Origin: Apoda limacodes
Lineage: Eukaryota > Arthropoda > Insecta > Lepidoptera > Limacodidae
DNA length: 64,000 nt
Direction: 5' to 3'
Assembly (NCBI GenBank): GCA_946406115.1
Contig: OX291547.1
Coordinates: forward strand, 18,605,001-18,669,000
Positions 12,878 through 24,960 of the stretch are shown here, one piece after another. Under the pieces are notes generated by a model. It saw nothing but the letters and a program-made list of their open reading frames with translations. It had not been told where the DNA came from and ran no database searches. The translations under genes and the position numbers were made by a program. Within the stretch, counting starts at the first letter, position 1. Each line of letters opens with the position of its first letter.

Positions 12878-13375
12878 TTGCGTGGCAACCGTAAGGGATT
12901 GCACCGCGCCTGGTGTGCAGGGTTCTTTGAAACCGTGTTTAGAACCGTAGTTATCAGTGGTTTATCAGATGATTCGAGACTAGTGTACCGCAAGACTCTG
13001 TTCTGCCTGCTACGATACCACAATTCCAGAATAGACCGCTTACTACTAGTATTTCCAAAAGCATTGGGATCCTTTAAGTTTACATCTGCAGTGAAATTCA
13101 GTTCCAAGATCATTCAGAAAAACGGTGTCCCAGAAACTTTCTTTCTCTGTTGTGTAGGCACTCAACATAGCGAACCAACAGTTTACCTTGGGGTAAAGAT
13201 TACTGCTTTATAGTTTACACGTCTAGATACCAGCTTGACCCGTTTGAATCTGTTCAAAGAAAAGTTATGACAATTGTTGACGATACTAAACTCAATAGCG
13301 GTATTGATCCTCTAAGTCTAAGTAAAGCCTTTCCCTTAATGTGTGCGTTCTGCACCGCTTATATAACGGGTTGTG
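12878..13375 (+). pseudogene. CR1-like non-LTR retrotransposon, reverse transcriptase 3-prime part, decayed
   Basis: Read in shifting frames, this segment gives short matches to the C-terminal end of the reverse transcriptase seen again at 38,230-38,640: the motif 'cacaattccagaa' with 'agcattgggatc' (compare 38,236 and 38,269), then YQLDPFESVQRKVMTIVDD and PLSLSKAFPL. The YQLxPFxxVQRxAxRIV helix is a hallmark of the lepidopteran CR1/jockey-type LINEs. Several stops and frameshifts; not functional. Confidence 0.75.
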
Positions 13376-14570
13376 TTTTAAGTATTTGTTTGAAATGATG
13401 TACTATACTGTCTACCATTGCACCGCTCGCCATCGGCAGAGAATCTATCCTCAAACCTGAGACTTAAGTGGTTAACGTTACTTGACATTTTTATAAGCAG
13501 GATGACCTTCCGAATTATAAAATTTCAATAAAATCGATTCAGCGATTCAGCCCAATTAATTTAAGACTTTAAATTGTTCACATTGAATCGTTATAACAAC
13601 ACAAGAACACTTTAACAGTTTCCTAAAGCTAAGGAAGATTTTAGTACGTACCAACTGTCTTCGAAATAATTTTATAGCCCATATCAGTCTAGATCCAGTG
13701 TCAGTAACGACCTAATGCTCCACAGTGGCAATGCCAATGTAGGTTATAACTCTGATTAAGGACCTCTGGACCGGAACAGCACAGAGGAATAATAACGTCT
13801 CGCCCCAACCCCCTTGCTTCGGCCATTGTGTTATTTCTCACTTATGTGTAGGTATGCTTGGAAACTGTAATTTTAATGTGTTGGGAGGCGTTACTGTTAC
13901 GTAATGACGTTTGGGAATAGTAGAGCAAAGACGCAGGTCGTCATCAGACAAGTTGTCGATATCGATTTCAAATTACTATTAGTATAAGAAACTAAGGAAA
14001 AAAATATTAATAACTTTTATAAATTACTAAAAATTATAAATAACTATTAAGGCTGCGGTATAGGCTAGACCGCGAAAATACGCCGTTTTTGTGCAAATTT
14101 TGTGGCTAAACTATAGCATCTAAAGTATTGAAAAAAATATATGTTATAAAACTGGATTTTGTCTAATGCATTACCTATATGAGTGATTTTAATTTATTGT
14201 ATTCAATGCAATAAAAAATCTGGAAGTGGCCATTGTTTCAACACTTGTGCAAATTTTTAAAGCGTGTTTTGCAAATGTTTGTTTGATTAGAATAGCTTGT
14301 TATCTAGTGCATTGACTCTAAGTTGTAGCAAAAAGTCAAAAAATGTGACTACAAAACGGTAATAATGTTAAATTCCATACAAAAAATTAAAAGTTTCAAG
14401 GCGTCATACGGTATAAATTACTTAAGAAGTATATAACATATATATCTCATAGTTATGTATATTACATTATCTAATGATTTATAGTGCATTTACATACACA
14501 ACGTTAGAATTACAGAAATTAGCTTTCTGTGCTATATCGCCCTCTTAAGTCACGAAGTGTTTATAAAACA
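13376..14570. other. Intergenic DNA, nothing recognised
   Basis: AT-rich with many T and A runs. No open frame above background and no splice-flanked exon was recognised. Confidence 0.5.
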
Positions 14571-14965
14571 ACTAGCTGAACCGGCAAACGTTGTTTCCCT
14601 TTTTAAAACAACTTGCGCGCCACCTTTTGTGAAAGTATTGTACTAATTCAAAAACCTTCCTCAGCGTGTGCACAACAACAAATTCAGAAACCTTCCCCGG
14701 AGTGTCCCTAACAATTTACCAAAATTTCATTACAATCGGTTTACCCTTAGTACGTGAGTCCGGTTCGCACTTATCACAAAAATGTAGTAATAAATTCCAG
14801 AAACTGATAATTAAGGCATCAACCTCTGAGACTTGATCTCACGATGAAAGAACTATCTACCTACATATAATAATTTTGTACAGAACCCTTGGTGCGCGAG
14901 CCAGTTTTGCACTTGACCGGGTTTTCTTTTTCAGAAACCTTCCTTGGCTTATGCACAACAACTTG
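14571..14965. repeat. Dispersed repeat beginning 'ctagctgaaccggcaaacg'
   Basis: The block starts 'ctagctgaaccggcaaacgt', carries three 'cagaaaccttcc' type units (near 14,645, 14,685 and 14,932), and contains a reversed 'gcgcgagccagttttgcact' piece of the common 'agtgcgagtcggac' repeat. Related blocks lie at 25,195-25,385 and 39,720-39,790. Type unknown; probably non-LTR tail material. Confidence 0.6.
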
Positions 14966-15654
14966 TCCAACCGTTCTCATGTTTTTGTGAGACTAACAAT
15001 CTCTCAATTGATTTTTGTATACATATATAAATATAAAATAAATATACTGTTTTTATCGATTTTCTTTCGTTAAACCTAAACCTTCTAATTGAAGACAGAT
15101 CCAATCCAGTTAAGAGGAAATATGAGTGTGCTTTTACTCCCTGTATTTTGTTGACATTATACCTTAATTTTTTTAAATATGATAGATATACAGTGACTAT
15201 GTGTGTATGTGTTGCTTTTTGTCAAATTCCAATTATACATATAAATAAGTAGGGCCAAACATACTTCTTAATTTTTAAGAAAAAAAAAATTAAAAAAAGA
15301 ATTCATTAATTTCCAGGAAAAGTAATTTCTATACAATTCGGTTGAGATGAAGAGGAGAAAAGTGGTGTTTCCAACAACGATTTTGATTGTCATAGGTAGG
15401 TACCTTTAATAAGCCCGAGGTGCAGTTGTCCCTGTCGCACATCGGTATCTTAGCACGGGTATTAGCGTGACAGCAATTGTATTTCTAAAAACCTGTATTC
15501 GCTTAGCACACCATAAATAAGCATATATTATAAATAAGTAAAAATATAGTATAAATATGTATACTATATTGTAAACATTACAAATAACACGCAATATGCA
15601 CCAGCGTACATTATAACATAAAGATTATAAGATAACGTAAAAATATCACGGTAT

Positions 15655-15870
15655 CCGACGTTACCCGTGATGGGTAATAGGTGGTGGGTAGTAGGGGGGT
15701 TAAGGTCCCAGTGGAAGCGAAGTTACCGCCCGCCGCCCACGCGCATCCCTTGGGACCTGGCCCGGCAGCCGAGCGCCGCCTGCTCCCTTGGGAACTTACT
15801 CCGCCCGACCCTCACTCCCTTTTGCTGCGCTAAAGTCTCCCAGGAAACTAACAGCTGAGGCCCGACGCTT
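15655..15870. repeat. GC-rich repeat-like patch
   Basis: A strongly GC-rich island in AT-rich surroundings ('gaagttaccgcccgccgccc', 'tgggacctggcccggcagcc'). An open frame of 63 codons crosses it, but there is no start context, splice site or known domain. Composition suggests part of a LINE or another insertion; not resolved. Confidence 0.4.
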
Positions 15871-16935
15871 TTTAATTGGTAACTGTATTATTCATCGATC
15901 TAAATAAAAAACAGACCAATTCATAGATATTTAATGTAATTACTTTTAATATATCGATAGTAAATAAATCTACGCTAGATACAGGTATCTATAGTATCAA
16001 TTCTTTAACTTATTAAAAATATTTGACCAACTTCGTACTAGCCACCAAACTGTTACTTCATTGTATGCTGGACAAAAGGTAACCAGTGCACAAGGGTTCC
16101 ATCTTAGACTTTAGGACACTGGTTCAAAAAGTATTTATTAGTAGTAAAGCTTTGAAACCCAAGTTGAGATGACAGGTAGACACTTATGTACTATCTCATG
16201 ATTCATATTCATATTCTGTAGAGATGTCAATTCGCTGGTCGCATTAAGGGGAAGTTATTGATTGAGGTTTTAGGTGTTTTGAGCTTATTGTTTAGGCAAA
16301 GGTGTAAAATTTTCACGATAATATGGTTTAGTATGTACCAACTATGATTGTTACTGTCACCACCAAAACGAAGGGTTTCTTTGACCGAACGAAGCAATGT
16401 ATGTGTGTGAGGCACGAGGGTTGCACTAAAATGTAAATAAATGAGAAAAATACTAAGACTGGTCAAAAACTAATTTATTGTTCCTCAAAATACTCTCCGT
16501 TAGCGTAAATGCACTTTTAAGGACATCTCAGTACAAATCATTCCATCGACTGCATTAAAAAAAATTATTTAGTAGGTACATACATAGTCGTGAATCTTTC
16601 TCCTATACGAACTAACGATTAATCGGGTTTTCCTGTATCCAGGAGGCCCCTACGCAAATTGGTTTTTCAAAATTTTTCTGCCCTATTCAAAAAATAAAAC
16701 CTATTTTTTACTCTTTGGTTCAATTTTTTAACGGCAGTCCTGTTTTTTTAATTTTTTAATTTATTCAAGGGTTTTAGTGCCTTGTAAAGCCTAGTTCTAT
16801 TGCAAGGATTCCTCAACTTTTCAAGAGAACAGATCACCCACCAACAACCTTTTATTTCTAAGCCATTTTATTAGATGCCTTTTTACAATTTTAGTTTAAG
16901 TTTACAAGTAATTAAACCAAGTGATACAAAAAGTC

Positions 16936-17235
16936 GGTGGTGGCCGAGGGGTTTAAATTTCACTTCACGTCCCAAGTGGCGAACCCCGGGGTCGGCGTGT
17001 ACCAATACCAAAAGTCTTTTCTTAATTTCTCAAGTACACTGATTTCACACCATTGGCTTTTCGATGAAGGAAAACATCGTGAGGAAACCTGCATACGTCA
17101 AAATAAAAAGACGTATGTGAAGTCCACAATCCGCACAAGGCCCGCGTGTGGACTATGGCCCAAATCACCCTCGCTTATGAGGGTAGGCCGTGCCCCAACA
17201 GTGGGGACGTATGAAGGCTGGCAAGGAATACAATA
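16936..17235 (+). mobile_element. tRNA-derived SINE, family B
   Basis: The head 'ggtggccgaggggttt' resembles an RNA polymerase III A box in a Leu/Ser-type tRNA, followed by a degenerate B-box region ('cgaaccccggggtcgg'). The body has 'tttcttaatttctcaagtac', 'ggcttttcgatgaaggaaaa' and 'cgtgaggaaacctgcatacg', and ends near 'caacagtggggacgtatgaa'. A second, more diverged copy at 45,640-45,862 shares the same blocks in the same order. The 100-codon open frame over it is not a gene. Confidence 0.85.
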
Positions 17236-17239
17236 CTAA

Positions 17240-17470
17240 TTATACCAAATAAATGAAATGACACCTACACCAAAACTAGAAAATGTTTTTATAAATTCAA
17301 CGAAAGTCAATCAAGAACACCTTTACTTAAAAAATCTAATCTAAGTAAATCGTAAGTCTAAAAGTTATAAGCAATCAAGTCGTATGGAGTATATCGTAGT
17401 GAAACTTTGTGCTTATTAAGAATTTCCAATGGAAGAAAGATGTAACCACCGCCGCGCCGATTTTGTTTTT
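17240..17470. other. Short spacer, nothing recognised
   Basis: AT-rich spacer between the family B SINE and the jockey-like LINE tail. Confidence 0.4.
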
Positions 17471-18240
17471 CCTGAACTATCTATGCAGTTGGCTGTTGCA
17501 GCCATTACTGCTTCACCGGGCTTTTGGGGCGAGAGAATAGGCACTATTAGGCGAGATCGTCATCTGGGGCCGTTAGTGCGTGCAGAGGCCGCCTAACAAT
17601 GGTTTTACGACCATGCCGAGGTCGGTCGGTTCAGTCGGAGGGGGGGAGGGGGGAATTATAGGGAGCTCAAAGTCCCTGTGTAGGTCTACATTGCGGGCAT
17701 ACCCGGAGTCTCCGGAGGCCGCTCTGAGGAAGCGGTTTTGGAGGGTCTGGAATTTTATAGAGATTGCGTTAAGACAACGCATAAACGACGCTAGCATATG
17801 CTAGTATAGGGCGTATGCAAGTGGTGTAAAGAGTCAGCTTATTTCTAAGCGACATCTTACTGTTCTTGCCTATTATGGGATATAGACGACCAAGGACAAA
17901 AGCAGCTCGATCTTTAACTATTGGGTGTGATCGCGGAACTTCAAACGCCTATCCAGGGTCACGCCGAGATATTTGGCCTTGTTTTGCCAAGGGATGGCAA
18001 GGCCGAAGATTGAGGGGGAAGATGGCCGCGGAGGGCGGCCTGAGGTTAAGAGAATGGCGGAGCTGTTGTAGGGATTCACTTCGATTCAAAATTTCCGAAA
18101 CCATTCGCCTAGGTCGGTGATAGCGGGTTGGAGTCTTTTCGTGATTCGACTCACTTGCCTATCGGTGGTATAGATAGCGGTATCACCCGCGAAGTGGGCT
18201 AGTTGGGTACTGCAACCACCTTCCTTTAGGTTTGTACTTC
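17470..18240 (-). pseudogene. Jockey-like LINE, reverse transcriptase C-terminal part and 3-prime tail
   Basis: On the minus strand the frame reads LAHFAGDTAIYTTDRQVSRI, then ITDLGEWFRKFRIEVNP, and later KAKYLGVTLDRRLKFRDH. FAGD stands where the catalytic FADD belongs, so the second metal-binding aspartate is lost. Further on come MRCLNAISIKFQTLQNRFLR and the tail piece ending in SSNGCNSQL. Stops at several points show it is dead. It continues the fragments at 19,091-20,113 of the same strand after an 850-bp interruption. Confidence 0.85.
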
Positions 18241-19085
18241 ACTTTGCTGCTTGAGGTATATATAGTTCCCCGGGAATCTTACCAGGTTATATGAAGGATA
18301 CAACGAGAGTCAATATTATATGTATAGTTTTCTTTGTATATTCTTAAATACTAGAGTGGCTATAAAGGTTAAAATCAATTATTTAAATCTAATTAATATA
18401 CATATTCCTACTTAACTCTATGTTTGGGCAGAGTTCCTGGTCCTCTCATTGTCATCACTGTTTTGGAATATCCCTGCTGATTTGTAAGCATACACTCTAC
18501 AAGCTAGAATATAAGCCTGCCTAATATAACATAGCAACTATACGATTTTACGGCCATATACTGAGCCTTGACTCCTCGGTCTACACTGAATGAAGTTCCT
18601 GAAACTCAGCGTCAGCCTCAACGCTAGTCAGCATACGTACTGGTCCCATTGTGGGGCTACGGGACGGTTTCAGGTGCGTTTCTTACACTCTTCCTAAAAC
18701 CTCGCGGGGCATGCCACTGCTCCTTGGTGTGAGCGACAAGATGGTGATCTTGCCTTAATCCAAACTGTTGCTGTGGATGCGAGACAAGAGGGTATCGCAC
18801 CATATAACACCTGTTATCACGCGGGATATATTTATTTTTATAAAAAACATTAATGCTTTTCTTTAAATTTACTTTATTTGCCCATAGTACAAAACAAAAC
18901 TATCCATTTCGGATCTAGCATCTGAAGCGGGCGTCAATCAACTGAATACTAAACAAAAATGCATGCGACGCATTTTTGCTTGTTTCTGTTCTACTCCAAA
19001 TTCAAACATTTTACTTTTCTTAATTGTTGTCCCTACGCGAATATCAAACCTCATTTACGAGGTTTGCATTCTATCTAAAAAACGA
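18241..19085. other. Segment interrupting the jockey-like LINE
   Basis: The reverse transcriptase parts on each side should be close to contiguous (GVLQGC...YINDIP on one side, LAHFAGDT on the other), so most of this 0.85 kb is an insertion. It has no open frame and no TIRs I could see. A small hairpin with arms AAACCTC/GAGGTTT lies at about 19,046-19,066. Confidence 0.5.
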
Positions 19086-20113
19086 CCTATTTATTGATGC
19101 GAGCGGACATAGCCTGCTCCAGTACCTATCGTTTTAGGGATATCGTTTATGTATAGAAGGTACAAGATAGGGGCGAGCACGCACCCTTGGAGGACTCCCG
19201 CTTCTATGGGATGGGGGGAAGAGAGAGTTCCTCCGACTCTATAGCGAAAGCTACGGTTCGACAAATACTCTCGTATGATAAGCATGAGATGGTCTGGTAA
19301 CAGAAAGTTTGAATAGTGTATAAATTAAACCGTTGTGCCAGACTTTGTCGAAGGCTTTGGCTACATCACAGAAGACAGCGTCCGTGTGACGGGGCTTACC
19401 TAATACTGGTTGGAAGCCAGTGAGAATATGTGCCGTGATACGGAGGACTTGGTGGATGTATGAGTGTTTGGCGCGGAAGCCGAACTGCCTCTGAAGACTA
19501 AAGCGTTCCGTAGGTTAGCGAAGAGAAGGCGTTCGTAAAGTTTACCAAGGGCCTTTGTTAACTTATAGGGCGGTAGGAGGACGGCTCAGTACGAGGTTTT
19601 CCTGGCTTATGGATGCCAATAACAATTGCATCTTTTTATTGAGAAGGAAAGGTGCAATTTTCAATAGCAGCTTTGAAGATCGCTACTAGAAGGCAAAGAA
19701 GGGGCAGCGTTAGGATATAGTTAGAGATACCGTCCGCGCCTGGGGCTTTATGAGGCCGTAGGTCTTTGATGATCTGTTTGACTTCGTCGACTGTGACGGG
19801 AGGCAGGGGATCCTGTGGGGGCAGAGAAGTTCTGCGCTCCACCTCACCGTCTACCTCTCGCACGTGATCGGGATCGAAAGGCTGTGTGCTTAAGGCACAT
19901 TGGGCTTGGAGGCTAGATGCAAGGCAATCCGCTTATTCGTCGCCATCGAACGCGGGAACGTTTTTGGGACGAGTTAACGGAGAGAGGGAGTTGAAAGTGT
20001 CTGATTTCAAAACTTTGGGCGCGAAGCTCAGCTACAGCGGTTTTTACATGGCGGTGTAAGTCGTTGAAGCGAGCTTTGTTTTCGGTAGTGGAAGTGCGAA
20101 CGCGTCGCCGCAC
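19086..20113 (-). pseudogene. Jockey-like LINE, linker and reverse transcriptase N-terminal part
   Basis: Three minus-strand blocks in order: a basic linker at 20,113-19,913 (RRVRTSTTENKARFNDLHRH...), RT motifs at 19,863-19,636 (TVDEVKQIIKDLRPHKAPGA), and 19,285-19,091 (HPIEAGVLQGCVLAPILYLL then YINDIP). HKAPGxDxI and the (V/L)xQGxVLxPxLYxLYINDIP block are diagnostic of jockey-clade reverse transcriptases. Frame breaks separate the blocks. ORF1 and the endonuclease are missing, so the copy is 5-prime truncated. Confidence 0.9.
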
Positions 20114-20119
20114 TGATTT

Positions 20120-20200
20120 TTTTTTTCTGATTGACTAAGCAGTTGGCTGTTGCAGCTATTACTACTTCACCGGGCTTTTTGGGGCGAGACTCTGAAGGAG
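20120..20200 (-). mobile_element. Second jockey-like LINE 3-prime tail abutting the first copy
   Basis: The stretch matching 'gcagttggctgttgcagc' and 'cttcaccgggctttttgggg' repeats the tail found at 17,481-17,533. Here it lies upstream of the reverse transcriptase instead of downstream, next to an A-rich run on the minus strand. This points to a separate copy whose 3-prime end adjoins the 5-prime end of the other copy. Confidence 0.65.
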
Positions 20201-20204
20201 CCTA

Positions 20205-20360
20205 TGGATGATGGTTAGGATCACCGTAGCCTATGGATGCTTGCAACACCAGGGGTATCACTCGCGCGTTGCCGACCTTTTAAAAATGTAATAACTTTAG
20301 CTTAGAATTTTAGAGAAAACCTTGGCAGGGAGCCCATTCTACAACCCAAGCGTTGATTGA
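20205..20360. repeat. Dispersed repeat shared with 61,800-62,000
   Basis: Blocks 'gtatcactcgcgcgttgccg', 'accttggcagggagcccatt' and 'ctacaacccaagcgttg' are found again in the same order at 61,855-61,972. No coding capacity. Confidence 0.7.
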
Positions 20361-23050
20361 TTGATTAAGTAAAGACAAATGTTTGCAACGCCTACGCAGC
20401 TGTGCTTCCTCGGCGGCCGCTCCAGGTTTAGTAGGCGTGCTCTGGATGTAAGAAGCAAAAGTGTCGACATACGTGACCTCATTAGTCCTCTTTCCATCGT
20501 CTTTGAAGAGTCTAAAAGGGTCTAAGACTGCAGTAACAGAAACTGCCCAAAGAGACCTTTTAATGAGGTATTGCTCGATGGTCTACATTTTGGCCACTAG
20601 GACAAACGTGCGATTCGCAAACCTTTGCACCATGACGTAGGCATATTGATATGCGTTACATGTCCCGGTCCAAAAGTGTCCCTCAATAAGAAGAAGGGAG
20701 AGCGTGCTAAAAGACGTGCTCGAACAATACTATACAAACACTCTTCAAACAATTTGGTATGGACTAAATCTCACAAACTTTGTTTGCAAAAAGAATTTAA
20801 AATAAATAAATTAAAATTATGCAATGAAACAAAATATGTGACTAAGTCGAATGCTGCAACACGAATGCTTACAGCGCTGATTTTCAGCTATACCCACGAG
20901 GGAAAATGTCTCCGTGAGATCGCCGGTGCAGGTTGTGTGTGATCGTCTATTTAATATACATATACATATGAAATGATACTTACTTAAGATTAAATGGAAT
21001 ATTATTAAAAGGTATAAATTAATAAACGTATATAGATACAAAACATATATACTTATACATGATTTATATAAGTAGCTTGCTTAATTAGGCCACTGCTATG
21101 AAACTCGTCTGAATGTAAAATTTTAATAATTATTCAACCGAGTGATTATATAACTAAAATATAAAACACAAACTATTTTTCTAACAGAATCCGACTTCAA
21201 ATCCACTAAAAATTTAAAAATAAGTCCCTAAAGCATACTTATTGACAGAACATTCAGCTACCTAGATGTTTAATTTGCGATTGCCTATGCTCTTAAAATA
21301 GATAAAAGATAAAGCAGACATACTGACAAAACATTAAGCTACAGTCCTTTACCTTAATTTCAGATGCCAACAGAACTGTTTTACCTGTCTTTACTACAAA
21401 TCCTTTGCGGTCGACTACAAGGCGAATAAAACATGTAGCTGAATTTTCTATCATAAGACTGCTTTACGGGCTTTTTTTCCATTTTGGTGGATTTAAAATC
21501 GGATTAATGTTTTTGTTAAACTAATTGTTTGTTTACAAATTGTTAAGTTAAATGTTGTGTTTGCATATTTCATGAAATATTGTATGCAATCGAATATATT
21601 TGCAAATTGACATTTGTATGCAAATGTTGAACTGCAAATATTTTCATTGCACGCATAGAAGAACAAAGGGCAATGTTGAGTACTATACAGCCATCTGTGT
21701 ACCTACACGTTTTCAAAAAAGATCACGCATTTGCACGCAATACGAAAATGCAACTTCACATACAGCGAAAAAGATAAAGCGTTTTTTTTGTACTCTGATG
21801 AGTCTAAGCTCGCTTGACCTGTCCTGCTCAAATCCAGACTCAGTACTTTATAACTTCTTTGTCTTTTCCAAAATTACGGTTTTAAGAGAGGTTTAACATT
21901 TACAGAGCTTAAAGAGGCAATGTGTTAATAGCTTTTAATCAGCACTCCGATAACCTATCCTCAGATGAATGTGTCTCTTACTTTTAAAAATAACACAAAA
22001 TGACTTAGAAAAACTTAAACATGTTTAACGGAAAAAAATCAATGAACTTTAGTATCATGACTTTTACTCATGAGTCCTATGTAGTAGCTACCTTTAAACG
22101 AATCCGTGTAGCAATATTTACTAGACACTGCGGTAGTGGCAAATGAATAACAATAGTTATTTGTTATGCAAGGGCGGAAAGTTGCTTTTTGCTGAGTGAG
22201 TGCCTGTATTGAATACCGAGCAAGCGAAAGATTCAAAGATTGAACCCACGAGCGAAACGAGTGTTTCAAAAATTGAATATTGAGCATAGCCAGGGATTCT
22301 AAGGCACGAAGCACAAAAAAAATCCAGCCGTGCGAAACACACAATTTTTCACCTCACTACAGCGGGGAAAATATATACAAGATACAAGAAAAACAATAAT
22401 TAGTGTTTAATTACTTATGAAAGTATACTAATTTTAAATAGTTAAATTAAGTATTGATAACATGATAACAACATTATAAGTCTCTGAAAACGGTTGAGCG
22501 CCTTTTGTATGTCTGCATGTAGTCAACAAATCGCACGCTCAGAGGTACTTACCTGCACTGGTAGATCTTGTTTTTTAATTACTTACTTTAAGTTTATTTA
22601 GTAAAAATCTATATAGTAAAAACACCCAAAATGATGTACCTACTTCGTAATTCCAAATAAATGTTTCTTTTTTTTTCTTTTTTTTAAGGTGCGTACCGAA
22701 TTTGCACCATGCCAATTTCAAAATTCTTAGAATACTATTACTGCTTAATAAATTACACTTAAAACTTATTTATTCTTGTTGTTTTTAATAATTTAACAAA
22801 CTGCAATAAATTATCTATTAAATAACATTAAACAAAACATTATCTTTAACGCAATAGTATCAAAAGTTTTGAAAGAAAGGACGAACCGCATTTCGGACGT
22901 TTTCATTGTGTTTGTTTTTGTAGGATTGAAAAAAACGTATTGCGCGCAGGTGAATAAAGTAAGCTTTTCAACACAGATTTTAAACGACAAAGTGAGACTT
23001 TCCGAGCCAGTGAGATCAAAATATAAATAATAAATAATAATAATAAAAAA
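20361..23050. other. Intergenic DNA, no supported gene
   Basis: A plus open frame of 105 codons at 20,625-20,942 sits in a GC-richer patch (20,395-20,720) and contains a basic run KKKGERAKRRAR, but I see no family or splice support. About 22,190-22,340 holds a repeat-like stretch ('cgagcgaaacgagtgtttca'). A plausible minus-strand donor (CAGGTAAGTA) near 22,550 has no convincing exon attached. Confidence 0.45.
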
Positions 23051-23054
23051 AAAG

Positions 23055-23718
23055 AACGAGTTGCACTCCGGGAGTGCCGGCAGAAGTGAAAACCTTTACA
23101 CACGATTCGCGCTTAACACTCAAATATGTCACAAGACATGTCTTTGACATTGTCAAGAAATAATAATGTTTGTTTATTTACTTTTTTGACGTAGTATATT
23201 TGACATCGCAATCTGTCATAGAATTAAAATTCCATATCCAACCTCCCTGTACTACTCATAATCGCGAATACTAAAAATAAAAATTATAATAGGCGTGGCA
23301 TTACGGTTTCCGTATTCTACAAAGACAAAGATGCACTTTGTTCAATTTCCATATTTTAAACACTTTATATACACGAATTTTACGAATACCCAGCAGTATG
23401 GCCACTACACAGACGGTCGAGCCATCAGCTGTCACCATCCATGGATGTGCGTAGCACGCTGTAACATAAACACACACGACCATTCGCGCAAGCGCCCTGC
23501 GCCGCCTAAACGAAACAGCAGGCGCAGGCATACATTTTCGCCGCGCCGTAGAAAGAGAGGGGGATACTCCCTCCCCTACGCCGCGCCAGCTAACTACTCT
23601 CCATCCGTCTTACGCATTTTCACGATCAGGACACGTGACCTGACGCAAGTTTATAATTTTTTACCCATACCAAAAAAAGTGCACAACGTCGCTAAAGAAG
23701 TTTTCACTTCAAAAATTA
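23055..23718. repeat. Unclassified repeat family E, long copy
   Basis: One end is 'gagttgcactccgggagtgc' with 'cggcagaagtgaaaac'; the other is 'gtgcacaacgtcgctaaaga' followed by 'agttttcacttc'. Inside is 'ggcgtggcattacggtttcc'. The same blocks, inverted, occur at 34,765-35,118 and 60,133-60,527. Compared with those, this copy has an extra 290-bp segment at 23,314-23,603 flanked by TCCGT. Confidence 0.8.
23314..23603. mobile_element. 290-bp segment nested in repeat family E
   Basis: The family E copies at 34.9 kb and 60.2 kb read straight from 'ggtttccgt' into 'cttacg', while here 290 bp lie between, with TCCGT at 23,309-23,313 and again at 23,604-23,608. This is what a 5-bp target duplication would look like. 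The insert has a GC-rich middle ('gcgccctgcgccgcc') and no TIRs. Deletion between two TCCGT copies in the other members is the alternative. Confidence 0.55.
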
Positions 23719-23733
23719 ATAAATATTTTTGGA

Positions 23734-23960
23734 CATTAAACACAGCGCCGTCTAGCTCCAAAGTAAGCACAGCTTGTGTTATGGATACCATACAACGGAT
23801 ACAGATACATTTATATTACTTTTTTTCTTTGTAAATGCGTACATATTATACATAAATACACCCAGACTCAAGACAAACACAAATGTTTATTACGGGAATC
23901 GAACCCACACCCTCTGCACAGCAGTCGGTCACACTATCAACTAGGCTGCGAGGGAGTTCG
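23734..23960 (-). mobile_element. tRNA-derived SINE, family A, minus copy
   Basis: Read on the minus strand: tRNA-like head ('ctcgcagcctagttgatagt', B box GGGTTCGATTCCC), then 'tttgtgtttgtcttgagtct', and the 3-prime block with 'ggtatccataacacaagc' and 'acggcgctgtg', ending near 'aaatatttatta'. Copies on the plus strand lie at 39,073-39,316 and 49,470-49,740. Antisense open frames such as ...RESNPHPLHSS... arise from the reversed B box and are not genes. Confidence 0.9.
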
Positions 23961-24003
23961 GCTGATTTTTATTCGCAATAAGGAATCTATTTGCGCAAAG
24001 TAA

Positions 24004-24960
24004 AACTGTTCACTGATAATTAGTTTTTTAGAAAATAATGTAACACTTACTAGTATTCTTACACACATCGAAAACGCGCTGTATTAGCATAGGGTAAGCT
24101 AAGTAAACATTACCAAAATATTAAATTTGCGTCAAAGATAAATATTAATTTATATTCAAACGAAATAGTTATATCATTTAAAACTTTAGCCAATAAAACA
24201 ATATCATTTTTTACCATTTTCGAAATGTCAGTCATGTCAGTTATCTGAATCGGAAATTTCTGAAACGAGAAAACGGACATACAGGGTTGTACATTATAAA
24301 TACCATCATTTTTAATACACTACAAACAAACAAGAGATATACGCGAATAAAAGTATATGTACAAAATACACAACAAAAATATCCACATATCTACCTTTTA
24401 TGGAAATTTCGCGTTAAAACACGTGAGTGATTTATTGAACTCAAATGGGAATTGGAAAAAATGAAGCACTTTCTGCTTTTTCTTACCTTCATGTCAGTTT
24501 GAATGATTTTTTTTAAACCTCTCAGGATTGCCATTAATATTTATTTTTCATAAGAATATAGCAATAAATTACTTATTGTAAAGATGTACGAAAACAGAAT
24601 ACGCAGATCTCTAAAATTACAAATGCGAATAGATGTTTTTAATTTAGGTAATACACACTCTGATCATTTGCTGAAATGCGATTCGCGTATTATGGCGACC
24701 CGTTAACTTAATAGTCAATGACTTTAGGGGTAAAGTCGCTAAATTAAATTTTCAGTTTTATTCTTTGTTGTAAATATATGTTGCTGACCTAGCAAACGTA
24801 GATTTGCTATATCACTCTTTACTTCCTTACGCCACCACCTAAAATCAATGTGGGTAAAAGTCTTAAGACATAAGCCTTACCCATGGCACGCCGTTCAAAA
24901 ATCGGACAGGATTTAACTCAATTTAAATTATTTAGGTCAAAATTAAGTGCCAAGGCGCTT
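24004..24960. other. Intergenic DNA, nothing recognised
   Basis: AT-rich with no recognised exon or element. Confidence 0.45.

Noticed and set aside
16937..17239. 100-codon plus frame
   Set aside because: It coincides exactly with a family B SINE whose second copy does not keep the frame.
22540..22600. Micro-exon before a consensus CAGGTAAGTA donor on the minus strand
   Set aside because: No clear acceptor or open frame of useful length; isolated donor matches are expected by chance.
23776..24003. Open frame with RESNPHPLHSSRSHYQLGC, also at 49,309-49,681 (-)
   Set aside because: Antisense reading of the tRNA-like SINE head; a well-known source of false protein predictions in Lepidoptera.
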